NCBI RefSeq assembly: GCF_001428665.1
Contig: NZ_LMIJ01000002.1
Span: forward strand, 1 to 54,644
Length of the DNA: 54,644 nucleotides
Direction: 5' to 3'
From: Acidovorax sp. Root219
GTDB lineage: Bacteria; Pseudomonadota; Gammaproteobacteria; Burkholderiales; Burkholderiaceae_C
Shown here: positions 38,697-48,932 of the stretch, one piece after another
Layout of the letters: the number at the start of each line of letters is the position of its first letter
How positions within the stretch are numbered: the first letter of the stretch is position 1
Program-made: the position numbers and the translations under genes
Notes under the pieces: generated by a model
The model's database searches: none
Told to the model about the DNA's origin: nothing
The model's input: the letters and a program-made list of their open reading frames with translations, nothing else

Positions 38697-39242
38697 TCAG
38701 GACTTCGGTGCCGGAGCCCCGCCCAGTATCTCCAGCGCCTCCTTCGATATCGCCAGCGACAGCTCCTCCTGCAGGATGCCGGCCTTGAGCACCAGGTGCT
38801 GCAGGCGGCGCTCGCGGCTGAGCTCCTTGCCCACAAAGTCGCGCTGCTCGATGCGCTGGTAGACGGCCAGCTTCTCCTGGTGCAGGGCCATGAGGCGGGC
38901 GATTTCCTTGTCCAGCCCGGTGGGGCCGATGGCGGCTTCGGCGCGCAGGCGCACCATGAGTTCGTCGCGCAGGGGCGTGGGGTCGTGCTGTTCGGCGATC
39001 CAGCGGCGCAGCTCCTTGCGGCCTGCGGGCAGCAGGCGGAACTGGCGCTTGCGGCCGCGGCCGGTCTCGGCCGGCAGGGCCTCGATCCACAGCGCCTCTT
39101 CGAGCCGCGCCAGCTCGCGGTAGATCTGCTGGTGCGTGGCGTGCCAGAAGTAGCCGATGGACTTGTCGAAGCGCTCGGCGAGTTCCGAGCCCGAGCACGG
39201 GTGCTCGACCAGGGCGGTGAGGAGGGCATGGGGCAGGGACAT
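38697..39242 (-). CDS. PadR-family transcriptional regulator
   Basis: 181 residues from the ATG giving MSLPHALLTALVEHPCSGSE, the family's usual opening; longer in-frame starts would run across the operators. Winged-helix motif SGSELAERFDKSIGYFWHATHQQIYREL, a basic wing (GRGRKRQFRLLPAGRKEL), then a C-terminal helical dimerisation domain (about 100-175). PadR proteins repress detoxification or catabolic genes and bind palindromes; two near-identical palindromes stand in the gap to the divergent FadH-like gene. It most likely represses that operon and possibly itself. Inducer unknown. Confidence 0.9.
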   Translation of the reverse strand: MSLPHALLTALVEHPCSGSELAERFDKSIGYFWHATHQQIYRELARLEEALWIEALPAETGRGRKRQFRLLPAGRKELRRWIAEQHDPTPLRDELMVRLRAEAAIGPTGLDKEIARLMALHQEKLAVYQRIEQRDFVGKELSRERRLQHLVLKAGILQEELSLAISKEALEILGGAPAPKS

Positions 39243-39314
39243 CGGGCGGAAGGAGGCGGCCAGGAATTCGGAATCCCCGATCTTGCCTGAATCGCGGAGG
39301 GCTCTCTTTGTTTC

Positions 39315-41449
<2,135 letters not shown>

Positions 41450-41487
41450 TTCACCCCCCTTACATCCATCACCCGAGGAGACACCCC

Positions 41488-41928
41488 ATGACCGAAGCCT
41501 TGAAGAACATCCACCCCGCCGTCGCCCGCTCGCTCGACACCTGGCACCACATGGTGGCCAGCCGCGACCTGTCGAACCTGCTGTCCATCGTGCACCCCGA
41601 TGCGGTGTTCCGCTCGCCCATGGCCAACACGGCCTACACCTCGGCCCCGGCGCTGATGCTGGCCCTGTCTACCGTGATCCAGGTGTTCGAGGACTTCACC
41701 TACCACCGCCAGCTGGCCACCGACGACGGCCTGAACATCGTGCTGGAGTTCAGCGCCCGCGTGGGCGACAAGCAGCTCAAGGGGATCGATCTGGTGCGCT
41801 TCAATGAAGCCGGGCAGATCACGGAGTTCGAGGTCATGGTGCGGCCGTTGAGCGGCCTGCAGGCGCTGGGGGCGGAAATGGGCGCGCGGCTGGGTGACAA
41901 GTTGCCCGCTTTCAAAGCCAAGGCCTGA
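41488..41928 (+). CDS. NTF2/SnoaL-like protein
   Basis: 146 residues, the size of a single SnoaL-like alpha+beta barrel. W19-H-H, HPDAVFRSPMANT, the paired VLEFSARVGDKQLKGIDLVR strands and FNEAGQITEFEVMVRP are typical of the fold. GAGGAGACACCCC precedes the ATG, 38 bp after the FadH-like gene. Members are isomerases, cyclases, dehydratases or pure binding proteins; nothing fixes the activity here. Probably acts on a product of the FadH-like enzyme. Confidence 0.8.
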   Translation: MTEALKNIHPAVARSLDTWHHMVASRDLSNLLSIVHPDAVFRSPMANTAYTSAPALMLALSTVIQVFEDFTYHRQLATDDGLNIVLEFSARVGDKQLKGIDLVRFNEAGQITEFEVMVRPLSGLQALGAEMGARLGDKLPAFKAKA

Positions 41929-41967
41929 CGCGTTCATAAAAAAGAGAAAAGACAGGAGACAACGCCT

Positions 41968-42006
41968 ATGACCGCCACCACTGCGCCGCCGGCCTTCATG
42001 CCCTGA
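41968..42006 (+). pseudogene. Twelve-codon stub of a truncated third operon gene
   Basis: AGGAGACAACGCCT then ATG and MTATTAPPAFMP, immediately closed by TGA. The ribosome site and start look like those of the two genes before it, but the frame ends after twelve codons, exactly where base composition drops and the islet begins. It reads as the 5' remnant of a gene whose body was replaced or displaced. A hairpin (AGGGCTC/GAGCCCT) follows within 25 bp. Confidence 0.5.
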
Positions 42007-42121
42007 GAGGGCTCCTACCCTGAGCCCTTGTGTTGATGGGCGGCCTTTTTACTTGGGCGCAGATGTCGTTGGGGTGGTTTTGGGATTGGCTGTAGCATGC
42101 AGGGTTCAAGGACCCTTAATC

Positions 42122-42919
42122 GTGATTGCTCCTATCCCAAAAGCCATTTCCGAAGAAATCATCGATCAGATGAAGGATTTCATCCTGTCCGCGACGCGAT
42201 TCCTAGACAAGGATGATGAGCGTGTAATCGCATGGGGTGATCAGCTGAAGAAATCGATGTTTGCGAAGCCTGGGCACGCATTGGCGTGCCTTGGCTTTCT
42301 TGAGCAAATTTGCGGCGATGCAGATCGGGCTGATGAGTATTATGAGCGGGCGTTGCAGAGAGGCGCAGACAGGGACTTGGTTGATGAGTGGCGTGGTGTA
42401 ACGTACTCGAACCTGGGCTATGTGTCCAAGGCGTTAAAACAGTTTGTATGGCTGGGTTCAGAACAGCGGTTGAATCTACCGGTCGGCATCCCAACGGCAG
42501 TCACTTTGGGTGGTTTCAAGCTTGCTCGCAGACTGCTCGGGGAGGCGGAGAAAATGAACGTCAGTCTCGATAACTATGGGGATTTCGGGACGATTCGCAG
42601 GCTGACAAGCGAGATGGCGGACTCACCCGTTGAGGACGCAAAGTTTGCAGAACTGCTTGATCTTGCAGGCGATGTACTCCGGGATCATCGGCTTTTTTGG
42701 ACGGGGCTGTATCCGATCGCCGACTTCGACGAGTTCACCGGGTGGGCAAGCATTCGATACGAGGTTGATGTCACCCCTGACTATGCATCGCAAATGAACC
42801 GCGAGTTTGACGATCTGGTCATCGCAAAAGGCCTGCACACCGTGCCTCTCACCGTCGGATTTATTGGCACTCGCGTCGATGACTGGCTTGCAACATTGAG
42901 AACGGGGACCGCACAGTGA
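42122..42919 (+). CDS. Unknown TPR-like protein, partner of the HEPN gene
   Basis: 265 residues from a GTG with AAGGA nine bases upstream (a longer TTG start and a later ATG at 42170 are alternatives). Not recognised as a named family. Helical repeats resembling TPRs are visible in the first half (GHALACLGFLEQICGDADRA, DEYYERALQRGADRDLVDEW, GYVSKALKQFVWLG). The C-terminal third is mixed alpha/beta. Codon use is clearly AT-richer than its neighbours (GAT, AAA, TTG, CGG mixed), suggesting recent transfer. The stop overlaps the next start (GTGA), so the two proteins are made together. Confidence 0.7.
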   Translation: MIAPIPKAISEEIIDQMKDFILSATRFLDKDDERVIAWGDQLKKSMFAKPGHALACLGFLEQICGDADRADEYYERALQRGADRDLVDEWRGVTYSNLGYVSKALKQFVWLGSEQRLNLPVGIPTAVTLGGFKLARRLLGEAEKMNVSLDNYGDFGTIRRLTSEMADSPVEDAKFAELLDLAGDVLRDHRLFWTGLYPIADFDEFTGWASIRYEVDVTPDYASQMNREFDDLVIAKGLHTVPLTVGFIGTRVDDWLATLRTGTAQ

Positions 42920-43311
42920 GCTTCCGGCCGCAAGACCTCTACGACTTCGCAGAAGAGATGATGAAGTCGAATCCGCTGCCAGAGATGAGGATCCGGACGG
43001 CGATCAACCGGGCGTACTACGCGGCCTACCATGACTGCAAGGACTGGTATGACGCGCTGCCGGACACGGGGCATGTGCCTGTCGCTGATGAGCGCAAGGG
43101 GACGCATGCAAAGTTCTTCGCCAAGTTGGAGAACCCAGGAGATCGGCTGACCACTGAGCAGAAGGCGGAGTCAATCCGGCGGGGCAGGCGTTTGAGGCGC
43201 ATGCATGCGGATCGCGTCACCGCCGATTACCACCAGAACTCGAACGTGTCGCAGGGTAGTGCCGCCATACTGATGACGGACGCGAGGAACATTCTGGCTG
43301 GGAGGATCTGA
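42916..43311 (+). CDS. HEPN-like protein (putative RNase/toxin component)
   Basis: 131 residues from a GTG overlapping the upstream stop by four bases. The N-terminal helix pair RTAINRAYYAAYHDCKDWYD contains R32-x6-H39, the R-x4-6-H signature of HEPN RNase domains, in the RAYYAAYH form common in small HEPN proteins; the C-terminal helices carry ADYHQNSN. HEPN proteins occur as toxins of toxin-antitoxin modules and as defence nucleases. Its partner here is a TPR-like protein rather than a nucleotidyltransferase, so the pair does not match a known TA type that I recognise. RNase activity is inferred from the motif only. Confidence 0.6.
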   Translation: MSFRPQDLYDFAEEMMKSNPLPEMRIRTAINRAYYAAYHDCKDWYDALPDTGHVPVADERKGTHAKFFAKLENPGDRLTTEQKAESIRRGRRLRRMHADRVTADYHQNSNVSQGSAAILMTDARNILAGRI

Positions 43312-43326
43312 GCCGCTGTGGCGATC

Positions 43327-43623
43327 TCAAGCCGCTGTAAACGGCTTGATAGTCTCCAGGTCTGCAGCAACGGCTGCCCGCGTTGTGTCGGCGTCGTACT
43401 GGCTCTGGAGATTGAGCCAGAACTCCACCGTGGTTCCGAAGAAGCGCGCCAGGCGCAGGGCAGTGTCTGCAGTGATCGACCGGCCTTCCTTGATGATGGC
43501 CGCGACGCGGGTCTGCGGTACGTGGATGGCCTGGGCTAAACGGTACTGGGTGATCCCCATGGGCTTCAGGAACTCCAAGGCGAGGATTTTGCCCGGGGTG
43601 GGGAGGGTGAGAGACTTGCTCAT
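43327..43623 (-). CDS. higA: HigA-family antitoxin (orphan)
   Basis: 98 residues. Typical HigA sequence: TPGKILALEFLKPMGITQYR, LAQAIHVPQTRVAAII helix-turn-helix, then DTALRLARFFGTTVEFWLNL. In complete modules the toxin gene higB precedes higA on the same strand; here the 140 bp upstream (43624-43763) hold only a terminator and no RelE-like frame. The antitoxin therefore stands alone at the edge of the low-GC islet, convergent with the HEPN gene (15-bp gap). It may be a relic, or may repress its own promoter or neighbours. Confidence 0.88.
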   Translation of the reverse strand: MSKSLTLPTPGKILALEFLKPMGITQYRLAQAIHVPQTRVAAIIKEGRSITADTALRLARFFGTTVEFWLNLQSQYDADTTRAAVAADLETIKPFTAA

Positions 43624-43704
43624 ATCAGGCGACCTTACTGCACCCATGGAGGCGTGGTACCGGGAGTATCCGATGCATGGTTTGTCGCGTTGCCAGTGCT
43701 GCGC

Positions 43705-43743
43705 AAAAAAGAGGAACGGGCCAGGCAGGCGCGGTCCTCTTTT
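43705..43743 (-). terminator. Rho-independent terminator of the sensor kinase operon
   Basis: AAAAGAGGA (43707-43715) and TCCTCTTTT (43735-43743) form a perfect 9-bp stem; read on the minus strand it ends in six T, 21 bp past the kinase stop codon. The A/T arms would let it work in both directions. Confidence 0.8.
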
Positions 43744-43763
43744 CCGTGGCGGGAACAGGTGTT

Positions 43764-45299
43764 CTACACCTTGTCTTCCGCCCGCCGGCGCGGCAGGTGC
43801 CGCTTGATGCTGGGGCGCTGCAGGCGCTGCTTGGGGTCCACCCCATCGGGCAGCTCGCTGGCGCGCTGCAGCTGGATGTGGGCCACCAGGCCGCCGGTGC
43901 TGCTGTTGGCCAGCGCGAAGATGCCGCCCATGCGCTGCACCGTCTTGTCCACGATCGACAGGCCCAGCCCTGCGCCGGCGGCGGCGGTGCGGGCCGAGTC
44001 GCCACGGAAGAAGGGCTTGGTCAGGTTGGACAGCTGCTCGGGCGGCACGCCCAGGCCGTGGTCGCGGATCTTGACCAGCACCCAGTTCTCGCGGCCCTTG
44101 GCGACGATGTCGACGTTGGCCACGCCGGTGTCGTCGCCCTTGCCGTAGCGGCGCGCGTTCTCCAGCAGGTTGGAGATGACGCGGGCCAGCTCCACCTCGT
44201 CGGCCAGCACGTTCAGGTCCTCGGGGATGGTCATGGCGATCTGCAGCTCGCGGTGGTCCTGCACGGCGTACACGCACGACGACACCACGGCATGCAGGTT
44301 GACGGGCGTGAGGGTCACGTGGTCGGGCCGCGCGTAGTCAAGGAACTTGTCGATGGTGGCATCGAGCTGCACGATGTCGGCCACCATGTGCTCGCGCGCC
44401 ACGTCGTCGTTCACGCTCATCTCGGTTTCGAGCCTGAGGCGCGCCAGCGGCGTGCGCAGGTCGTGCGAGATGCCGGCCAGCATCACCGCGCGGTCTTGCT
44501 CCAGTTTGGCAAGCTTTTGCGCCATGCGGTTGAAGCCGATGTTCACCTCGCGGATCTCGCTGGTGACCACCTCCTCATCGAGGTGGCTGGCGGCAAAGTC
44601 GCCGTCGCGCACGCGGTTGGCGGCGTACGACAGTTGCTTGAGCGGCCGGTTGATCAGCCGGGCAATGGCGGCCGCACCCGCCAGCGACAGCGCGCCTGCG
44701 GTGATGAGCCAGATGAGCCAAGTGCGCCCGCCCGCAGGGCTGAAGCGCGAGCGGTCCATCAGCAGCCAGTTGGGGTCGCCGTTGATGTTGAAGCCCACCC
44801 ACAGGCCGGGCTCGCCATTGACGCTCTGGGCCACGATGGTGTCGGGGCCCAGGCGCTGGGTGAGTTCGTCGGTGAGGCGGTTGCCCAGTGCCGTGCCGTC
44901 GAGCAGGGCGAACTGGTCCTTGGGTTCGCGCGGGAGGATGCGCACACCCTCCTGGTCGGCCATGGTCTTGATGAGCGAGACGCGCGCAATCGCGTCCGAG
45001 TGCACCAGCGCGGCGCGGCTCAGGTTCACCAGCGAGGCAATCTGCTGCGCGGTGTGCAGGGTGCGGGGCTCGAACTCGAGCGCGCGCAGCGTCTGCAGCC
45101 ACGCCAGGATGCTGCCCACCAGCAGCAGGGCCAGCAGGAAGAAGGTGCGCCAGAAGAGGTTGAGCCCGACGCGCGCCTTTTGCTCGCGCGCCAGGCGCAC
45201 GGCTTCGAGCGGGGCCGGGCTGGTGGCATCGGTCGGCGCGGTCACGGGGGGAGAAGGGCGCGGTGCAGCAGACCGCCCCTTGGCGCCGGAAATGGACAT
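43764..45299 (-). CDS. EnvZ-like sensor histidine kinase
   Basis: 511 residues. A 40-residue cytoplasmic tail, transmembrane helix at about 50-70 (FFLLALLLVGSILAWL), a periplasmic domain of about 130 residues and a second helix (WLIWLITAGALSLAGAAAIA) lead into HAMP and HisKA with H279 (AGISHDLRTPLARL). The ATPase domain has NLLENARRYG, RDHGLGVP and GAGLGLSIV. The compact H-box and periplasmic size match EnvZ/RstB-type osmosensor kinases. The gene follows its response regulator by 12 bp and the two are certainly a pair. A strong terminator follows. Confidence 0.92.
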   Translation of the reverse strand: MSISGAKGRSAAPRPSPPVTAPTDATSPAPLEAVRLAREQKARVGLNLFWRTFFLLALLLVGSILAWLQTLRALEFEPRTLHTAQQIASLVNLSRAALVHSDAIARVSLIKTMADQEGVRILPREPKDQFALLDGTALGNRLTDELTQRLGPDTIVAQSVNGEPGLWVGFNINGDPNWLLMDRSRFSPAGGRTWLIWLITAGALSLAGAAAIARLINRPLKQLSYAANRVRDGDFAASHLDEEVVTSEIREVNIGFNRMAQKLAKLEQDRAVMLAGISHDLRTPLARLRLETEMSVNDDVAREHMVADIVQLDATIDKFLDYARPDHVTLTPVNLHAVVSSCVYAVQDHRELQIAMTIPEDLNVLADEVELARVISNLLENARRYGKGDDTGVANVDIVAKGRENWVLVKIRDHGLGVPPEQLSNLTKPFFRGDSARTAAAGAGLGLSIVDKTVQRMGGIFALANSSTGGLVAHIQLQRASELPDGVDPKQRLQRPSIKRHLPRRRAEDKV

Positions 45300-45311
45300 A
45301 TCCCTCGATTA

Positions 45312-46043
45312 TCAGCTCGTGCCGTCCGGCACGAACACGTAGCCCACACCCCACACGGTCTGGATGTAGCGCGGCGCGGCGGCGTCCACCTCGACCAGCT
45401 TGCGCAGGCGCGAGACCTGCACATCGAGGCTGCGGTCAAAGGGCTCGAACTCGCGGCCACGGGCCAGCAGGGCCAGTTTTTCGCGCGACAGCGGCTGGCG
45501 CGGGTGGCGCACGAGGGCCTTGAGCATGGCGAACTCGCCGGTGGTCAGGGGCAGCTCTTCGCCGCTGCGCTGCAGGGCACGGGTGCCCAGGTCGAACGTG
45601 AAGGGGCCGAAGTTGACCACCTCGTTGTCGCCCGACGGGGCGCCGGGCGCCTCTTGCGCGGGGCGGCGGCGCAGCACGGCGTGCACGCGGGCCAGCAGCT
45701 CGCGGGGGTTGAAGGGCTTGCCCAGGTAGTCGTCGGCGCCCACTTCCAGGCCCACGATGCGGTCCACGTCCTCGCCCTTGGCGGTGAGCATGATGATGGG
45801 CGTGCGGTCGTTGGCGGCGCGCAGGCGCCGGCAGATGGACAGGCCGTCTTCGCCGGGCATCATCAGGTCGAGCACGATGAGGTCCACGGTTTCGCGCAGC
45901 AGCAGGCGGTTGAGGGCCTTGCCGTCTTCGGCGACCATCACCTCGAAGCCTTCCTGCGTGAGGTAGCGGCGCAGCAAGTCACGGATGCGTGCGTCGTCGT
46001 CCACGACGAGAATCTTGTCGGTGCGGTTGGTTGTTGTGGCCAT
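45312..46043 (-). CDS. ompR: OmpR-family response regulator
   Basis: 243 residues. Receiver with VDDDARIRDLL, D59 in LIVLDLMMPGEDG, TAKG and GKPF, then the winged helix (LTTGEFAMLKALVRHPRQPL ... SLDVQVSRLRKLVE ... VWGVGYVFV). The EGFEV/AEDG and PGEDGL features are those of OmpR itself. It is transcribed first, with the EnvZ-like kinase behind. An inverted repeat TTGTAACAG/CTGTTACAA in its promoter region looks like OmpR-type boxes, suggesting autoregulation. The symbol rests on family resemblance. Confidence 0.9.
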   Translation of the reverse strand: MATTTNRTDKILVVDDDARIRDLLRRYLTQEGFEVMVAEDGKALNRLLLRETVDLIVLDLMMPGEDGLSICRRLRAANDRTPIIMLTAKGEDVDRIVGLEVGADDYLGKPFNPRELLARVHAVLRRRPAQEAPGAPSGDNEVVNFGPFTFDLGTRALQRSGEELPLTTGEFAMLKALVRHPRQPLSREKLALLARGREFEPFDRSLDVQVSRLRKLVEVDAAAPRYIQTVWGVGYVFVPDGTS

Positions 46044-46061
46044 GTTGATCCCAAGTCCAAT

Positions 46062-46137
46062 TTGTAACAGAGCCGATTCTGACTACTTGGAACGCCAAAG
46101 TTCGGTTTTTGGGGTCATCTTTGACCAACTGTTACAA
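46062..46137. promoter_or_regulatory. Inverted TTGTAACAG / CTGTTACAA boxes in the ompR-SIMPL gap
   Basis: TTGTAACAG (46062-46070) and CTGTTACAA (46129-46137) are perfect complements 58 bp apart in the 217-bp divergent gap. GTAACA/TGTTAC words are typical of OmpR-bound sites, so the pair may be bound by the adjacent regulator and affect both directions. Confidence 0.45.
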
Positions 46138-46260
46138 GTTTTGCGGAGCTTCGCACAGTTGCCACCCCCTGTTCACCGGGGGTGTTGCCACAGCGGTTAT
46201 GGTGGCGGCCTGCGTGGCCCGGTTGCTGGCCGCGCCCCTTTCATCGACGAAGGTTTACCC

Positions 46261-46977
46261 ATGAAAAGAATCGCCATCCGCCTGATCACCACCGCCGCCT
46301 TGCTGGCCTGCGCCGGTACCGCCATGGCCCAGGCCACGGCGCCGCAAGAGCTTCGCAATGTGGTGCAGCTGTCGGCCACGGGCACCGTGGAGGCACAGCA
46401 GGACCTGCTGGTGGTCACCCTTGCCACGAGCAAGGAGGGCGCTGACGCCAGCGCCGTGCAGGCCCAGCTCAAGCAGGCCCTCGATGCCGCCCTGGCCGAG
46501 GCCAAGCGCAATGCCCAGCAGGGCCAGCTCGATGTGCGCACGGGCCCCTTCGGCCTGTACCCGCGCTATGCCAAGGACGGCAAGATCAACGGCTGGCAGG
46601 GCCGCGCCGAGCTGGTGCTGGAGGGGCGTGACTTCTCGCGCATCACCACCACGGCCGGCAAGGTGCAGACCATGGCCATCAGCCAGGTGGCGTTTGCCCT
46701 GTCGCGCGAGGCCCGCGCCAAGGTCGAGGGCGAGGCCCAGACCCAGGCCATCGAGCAGTTCAAGTCGCGCGCGGCCGAGCTGGCCAAGGGCTTCGGCTTT
46801 GCCAACTACAGCCTGCGCGAAGTGGCGGTGAACAGCAATGAGATGTCCCCCGGCCCGCGCCCGCGCATGATGGGCATGGAGGCCAAGGCCTCGTCGTTCT
46901 CCGACTCCGCCGTGCCGGTGGAAGCGGGCAAGGCGCAGGTGGTGGTCACCGTCTCCGGCTCGGTGCAAATGCGCTGA
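46261..46977 (+). CDS. SIMPL-domain (DUF541) exported protein
   Basis: 238 residues with signal peptide MKRIAIRLITTAALLACAGT...AMA-Q. The mature part begins with the family's VVQLSATGTVEAQQDLLVVT strand pair, contains GQLDVRTGPFGLYPRYAKDG and ends VVVTVSGSVQMR. SIMPL proteins are periplasmic; the best-known mammalian and bacterial members have oxidative-stress or signalling associations, but no enzymatic role is settled. It is divergent from ompR, so envelope stress control is plausible. The gene ends 48 bp before repeat B copy 2. Confidence 0.88.
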   Translation: MKRIAIRLITTAALLACAGTAMAQATAPQELRNVVQLSATGTVEAQQDLLVVTLATSKEGADASAVQAQLKQALDAALAEAKRNAQQGQLDVRTGPFGLYPRYAKDGKINGWQGRAELVLEGRDFSRITTTAGKVQTMAISQVAFALSREARAKVEGEAQTQAIEQFKSRAAELAKGFGFANYSLREVAVNSNEMSPGPRPRMMGMEAKASSFSDSAVPVEAGKAQVVVTVSGSVQMR

Positions 46978-47025
46978 AGCCAAGCTCCCTTGAAATGGAA
47001 GTTCCAGGACTCTCGCGGGTCTGCG

Positions 47026-47104
47026 TTCAGCCGGAGAGCTAGGCGGAGAGCCGCAGACAGTGCCGTGGCACGGCAAGGCTCTCCAACGACGCTATCCGGT
47101 TGAA
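47026..47104. repeat. Palindromic repeat family B, copy 2
   Basis: 79 bp, same length and orientation as copy 1. Ends TTCAGCCGGAGAGC / GCTATCCGGTTGAA; inner perfect arms GGAGAGCC / GGCTCTCC and a central hairpin TGCCGTG-G-CACGGCA. It lies between convergent SIMPL and SDR genes, starting 13 bp beyond the SDR stop codon, the same spacing as copy 1 to the HupE-like stop. Confidence 0.8.
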
Positions 47105-47116
47105 GGCAGGCCCGCT

Positions 47117-47893
47117 TTACAGGGCCTGGCCGCCGGAGACTTCGATGCGCTGCGCGGTGACCCAGCGGTTGCTGGCATCGAGCAGGCTGGCCACCATCGG
47201 CCCGATGTCGTCGGGCACGCCCACGCGGCCCAGGGCCGTCATCTGGGCGAGCTGCTGGTTCAGCGCGGGGTTGTCGCGCACCACGCCGCCGCCAAAGTCG
47301 GTCTCGATGGCGCCGGGCGCCACCGTGTTCACCGCAATGCCGCGCGCGCCCAGCTCCTTGGCGAGGTAGCGCGTGAGCACCTCCACGGCGCCCTTGGCCG
47401 CTGCATAGGCGGCATAGCCCGGCAGGGACAGGCGCGTGAGCCCGGTGGAGAAGTTCACGATGCGCCCGCCGTCGGCGATCAGCGGCAGCAGCGCCTGCGT
47501 GAGGAAGAAAACCCCCTTGAAATGCACGTTGACCAGGCGGTCGAACTGGGCTTCGGTCGTCTCGGCAAACGCGGCGTAGTCGCCGTGGCCGGCGTTGTTG
47601 ACCAGGTGGTCGATGGTGCTGCGCTGCCAGGTGGCCTGCAGCGCGGCGCGCAGGCGCTCGGTGAAGCCTGTGAAGCTGGCAACGTCGCCCGTGTCCAGCT
47701 GCAGGGCCACGGCCTTGCGGCCCAGGGCGGTGATTTCGGCAACCACGGCCTGGGCTTGGTCGGCCTTGCTGTGGTAGGTGACGACCACGTCGCCGCCGGT
47801 GCGGGCGATGCTCAGCGCGGTGTTGCGGCCCAGGCCCCGGCTGGCGCCGGTGACGAGGGTGATGGTGGGGGTTGCGGTGGTGCTGGATGTCAT
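47117..47893 (-). CDS. Short-chain dehydrogenase/reductase
   Basis: 258 residues; AGGAG seven bases before the ATG. Cofactor loop TGASRGLGRN, NNAGHGD, catalytic serine in NFSTGLTR and YAAAK. The arginine in GASRGLGR and TYHSKADQ suggests NADP preference. C-terminal VTAQRIEVSGGQAL is the usual subunit-contact tail. It is divergent from an AraC regulator with 133 bp between starts, a common arrangement for AraC_N-type regulators and oxidoreductases involved in aldehyde or quinone stress. Substrate unknown. Confidence 0.9.
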   Translation of the reverse strand: MTSSTTATPTITLVTGASRGLGRNTALSIARTGGDVVVTYHSKADQAQAVVAEITALGRKAVALQLDTGDVASFTGFTERLRAALQATWQRSTIDHLVNNAGHGDYAAFAETTEAQFDRLVNVHFKGVFFLTQALLPLIADGGRIVNFSTGLTRLSLPGYAAYAAAKGAVEVLTRYLAKELGARGIAVNTVAPGAIETDFGGGVVRDNPALNQQLAQMTALGRVGVPDDIGPMVASLLDASNRWVTAQRIEVSGGQAL

Positions 47894-48026
47894 GGTTGGG
47901 CTCCTGTGGGTGACGGAATCCAGTGTCTGGCGCAAGCCCCCGGCAGTGTTGCCGAAACCCCTTCAATTCTTGCCTGATTCTCCAAAACCAGTGCCAAAGC
48001 TCCTACAAAGCGTTACGCTTGGCAGC

Positions 48027-48923
48027 ATGACGTCACCTTTGCTCTTCGAGGCCGTGAGCCGCTATGCCGATGCCCACGTGCGCCAGCCCGGCGTGATGCC
48101 CACCCCCATCCCGGGCATGACCGTGGTGCGCGCCACCGAGCCCAGCGGGCTGCTGCACGCCATCTCGCACCCGCTGGTGTGCCTGGTGCTGCAGGGCAGC
48201 AAGCAGGTGGCCATGGGGCCGCAGACCTTCGAGTTCACGGTGGGCGAGTCGCTGCTGATCACCGCCGACGTGCCCACGGTGAGCCAGATCACCCGCGCCA
48301 GCGCTGCAGCGCCCTACCTGTCGATCGCGCTGGAGCTGAACCTGCCGGTGATCGCCGACCTCTCGGCCCAGATGGGCGCGGCGCCCCTGGGCGACCATGC
48401 CCCCGTGCGCGTGGACCCCACCGACGACGAGGTGGCCGACGTGGCCCTGCGCCTCATGCGCCTGCTGGAGCGGCCCGAGGCCGTGCCCCTGCTGCACGCC
48501 CCCCTGGTGCGCGAGCTGCACTACTGGCTGCTGGCCGGCCGCCACGGCGCCGCCATCCGCCGCCTGGGCTGGCCCGGCAGCCACGCCCAGCGCGTGGCCC
48601 GCGCCGTGGCCGTGCTGCGCACCGATTTCGCGCAGCCCCTGCCGGTGGAAAGCCTGGCCGCACTGGCGGACATGAGCCCCTCGTCCTTCCACCAGCACTT
48701 CAGGGCCGTCACGTCGCTGTCGCCCCTGCAGTTCCAAAAGCAGCTGCGCCTGATCGAGGCGCGCCGGCTCATGCTGTCCGAGGGCGCCAGCGCCAGCAGC
48801 GCGGCCTTTGCGGTGGGGTACGAGAGCGTGCCGCAGTTCACGCGCGAGTATGGGCGGCTGTTCGGGCTGCCCCCGGTGCGGGACACGCAGGCCGCACGGG
48901 GCAGGGCGCGGGAGGCAGCGTGA
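48027..48923 (+). CDS. AraC-family regulator (AraC_N type)
   Basis: 298 residues. N-terminal AraC_N cupin-like domain (VRATEPSGLLHAISHPLVCL, VLQGSKQVAMGPQTFEF, LLITADVPTVSQI) and two C-terminal helix-turn-helices (ESLAALADMSPSSFHQHFRA and AFAVGYESVPQFTREYGRLF). This subgroup, which includes YqhC, often controls a divergent oxidoreductase; here an SDR lies divergently. Start is the ATG giving MTSPLLFEAVSRYADAH, typical of the group. It converges with the YdeI-like gene, whose stop is 9 bp away. Confidence 0.92.
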   Translation: MTSPLLFEAVSRYADAHVRQPGVMPTPIPGMTVVRATEPSGLLHAISHPLVCLVLQGSKQVAMGPQTFEFTVGESLLITADVPTVSQITRASAAAPYLSIALELNLPVIADLSAQMGAAPLGDHAPVRVDPTDDEVADVALRLMRLLERPEAVPLLHAPLVRELHYWLLAGRHGAAIRRLGWPGSHAQRVARAVAVLRTDFAQPLPVESLAALADMSPSSFHQHFRAVTSLSPLQFQKQLRLIEARRLMLSEGASASSAAFAVGYESVPQFTREYGRLFGLPPVRDTQAARGRAREAA

Positions 48924-48932
48924 GCCGAGGCT

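Noticed and set aside
43624..43763. A higB remnant upstream of higA
   Set aside because: A translated ...GYSRYH stretch vaguely recalls HigB C-termini, but the match is too short and the segment is mostly a terminator.
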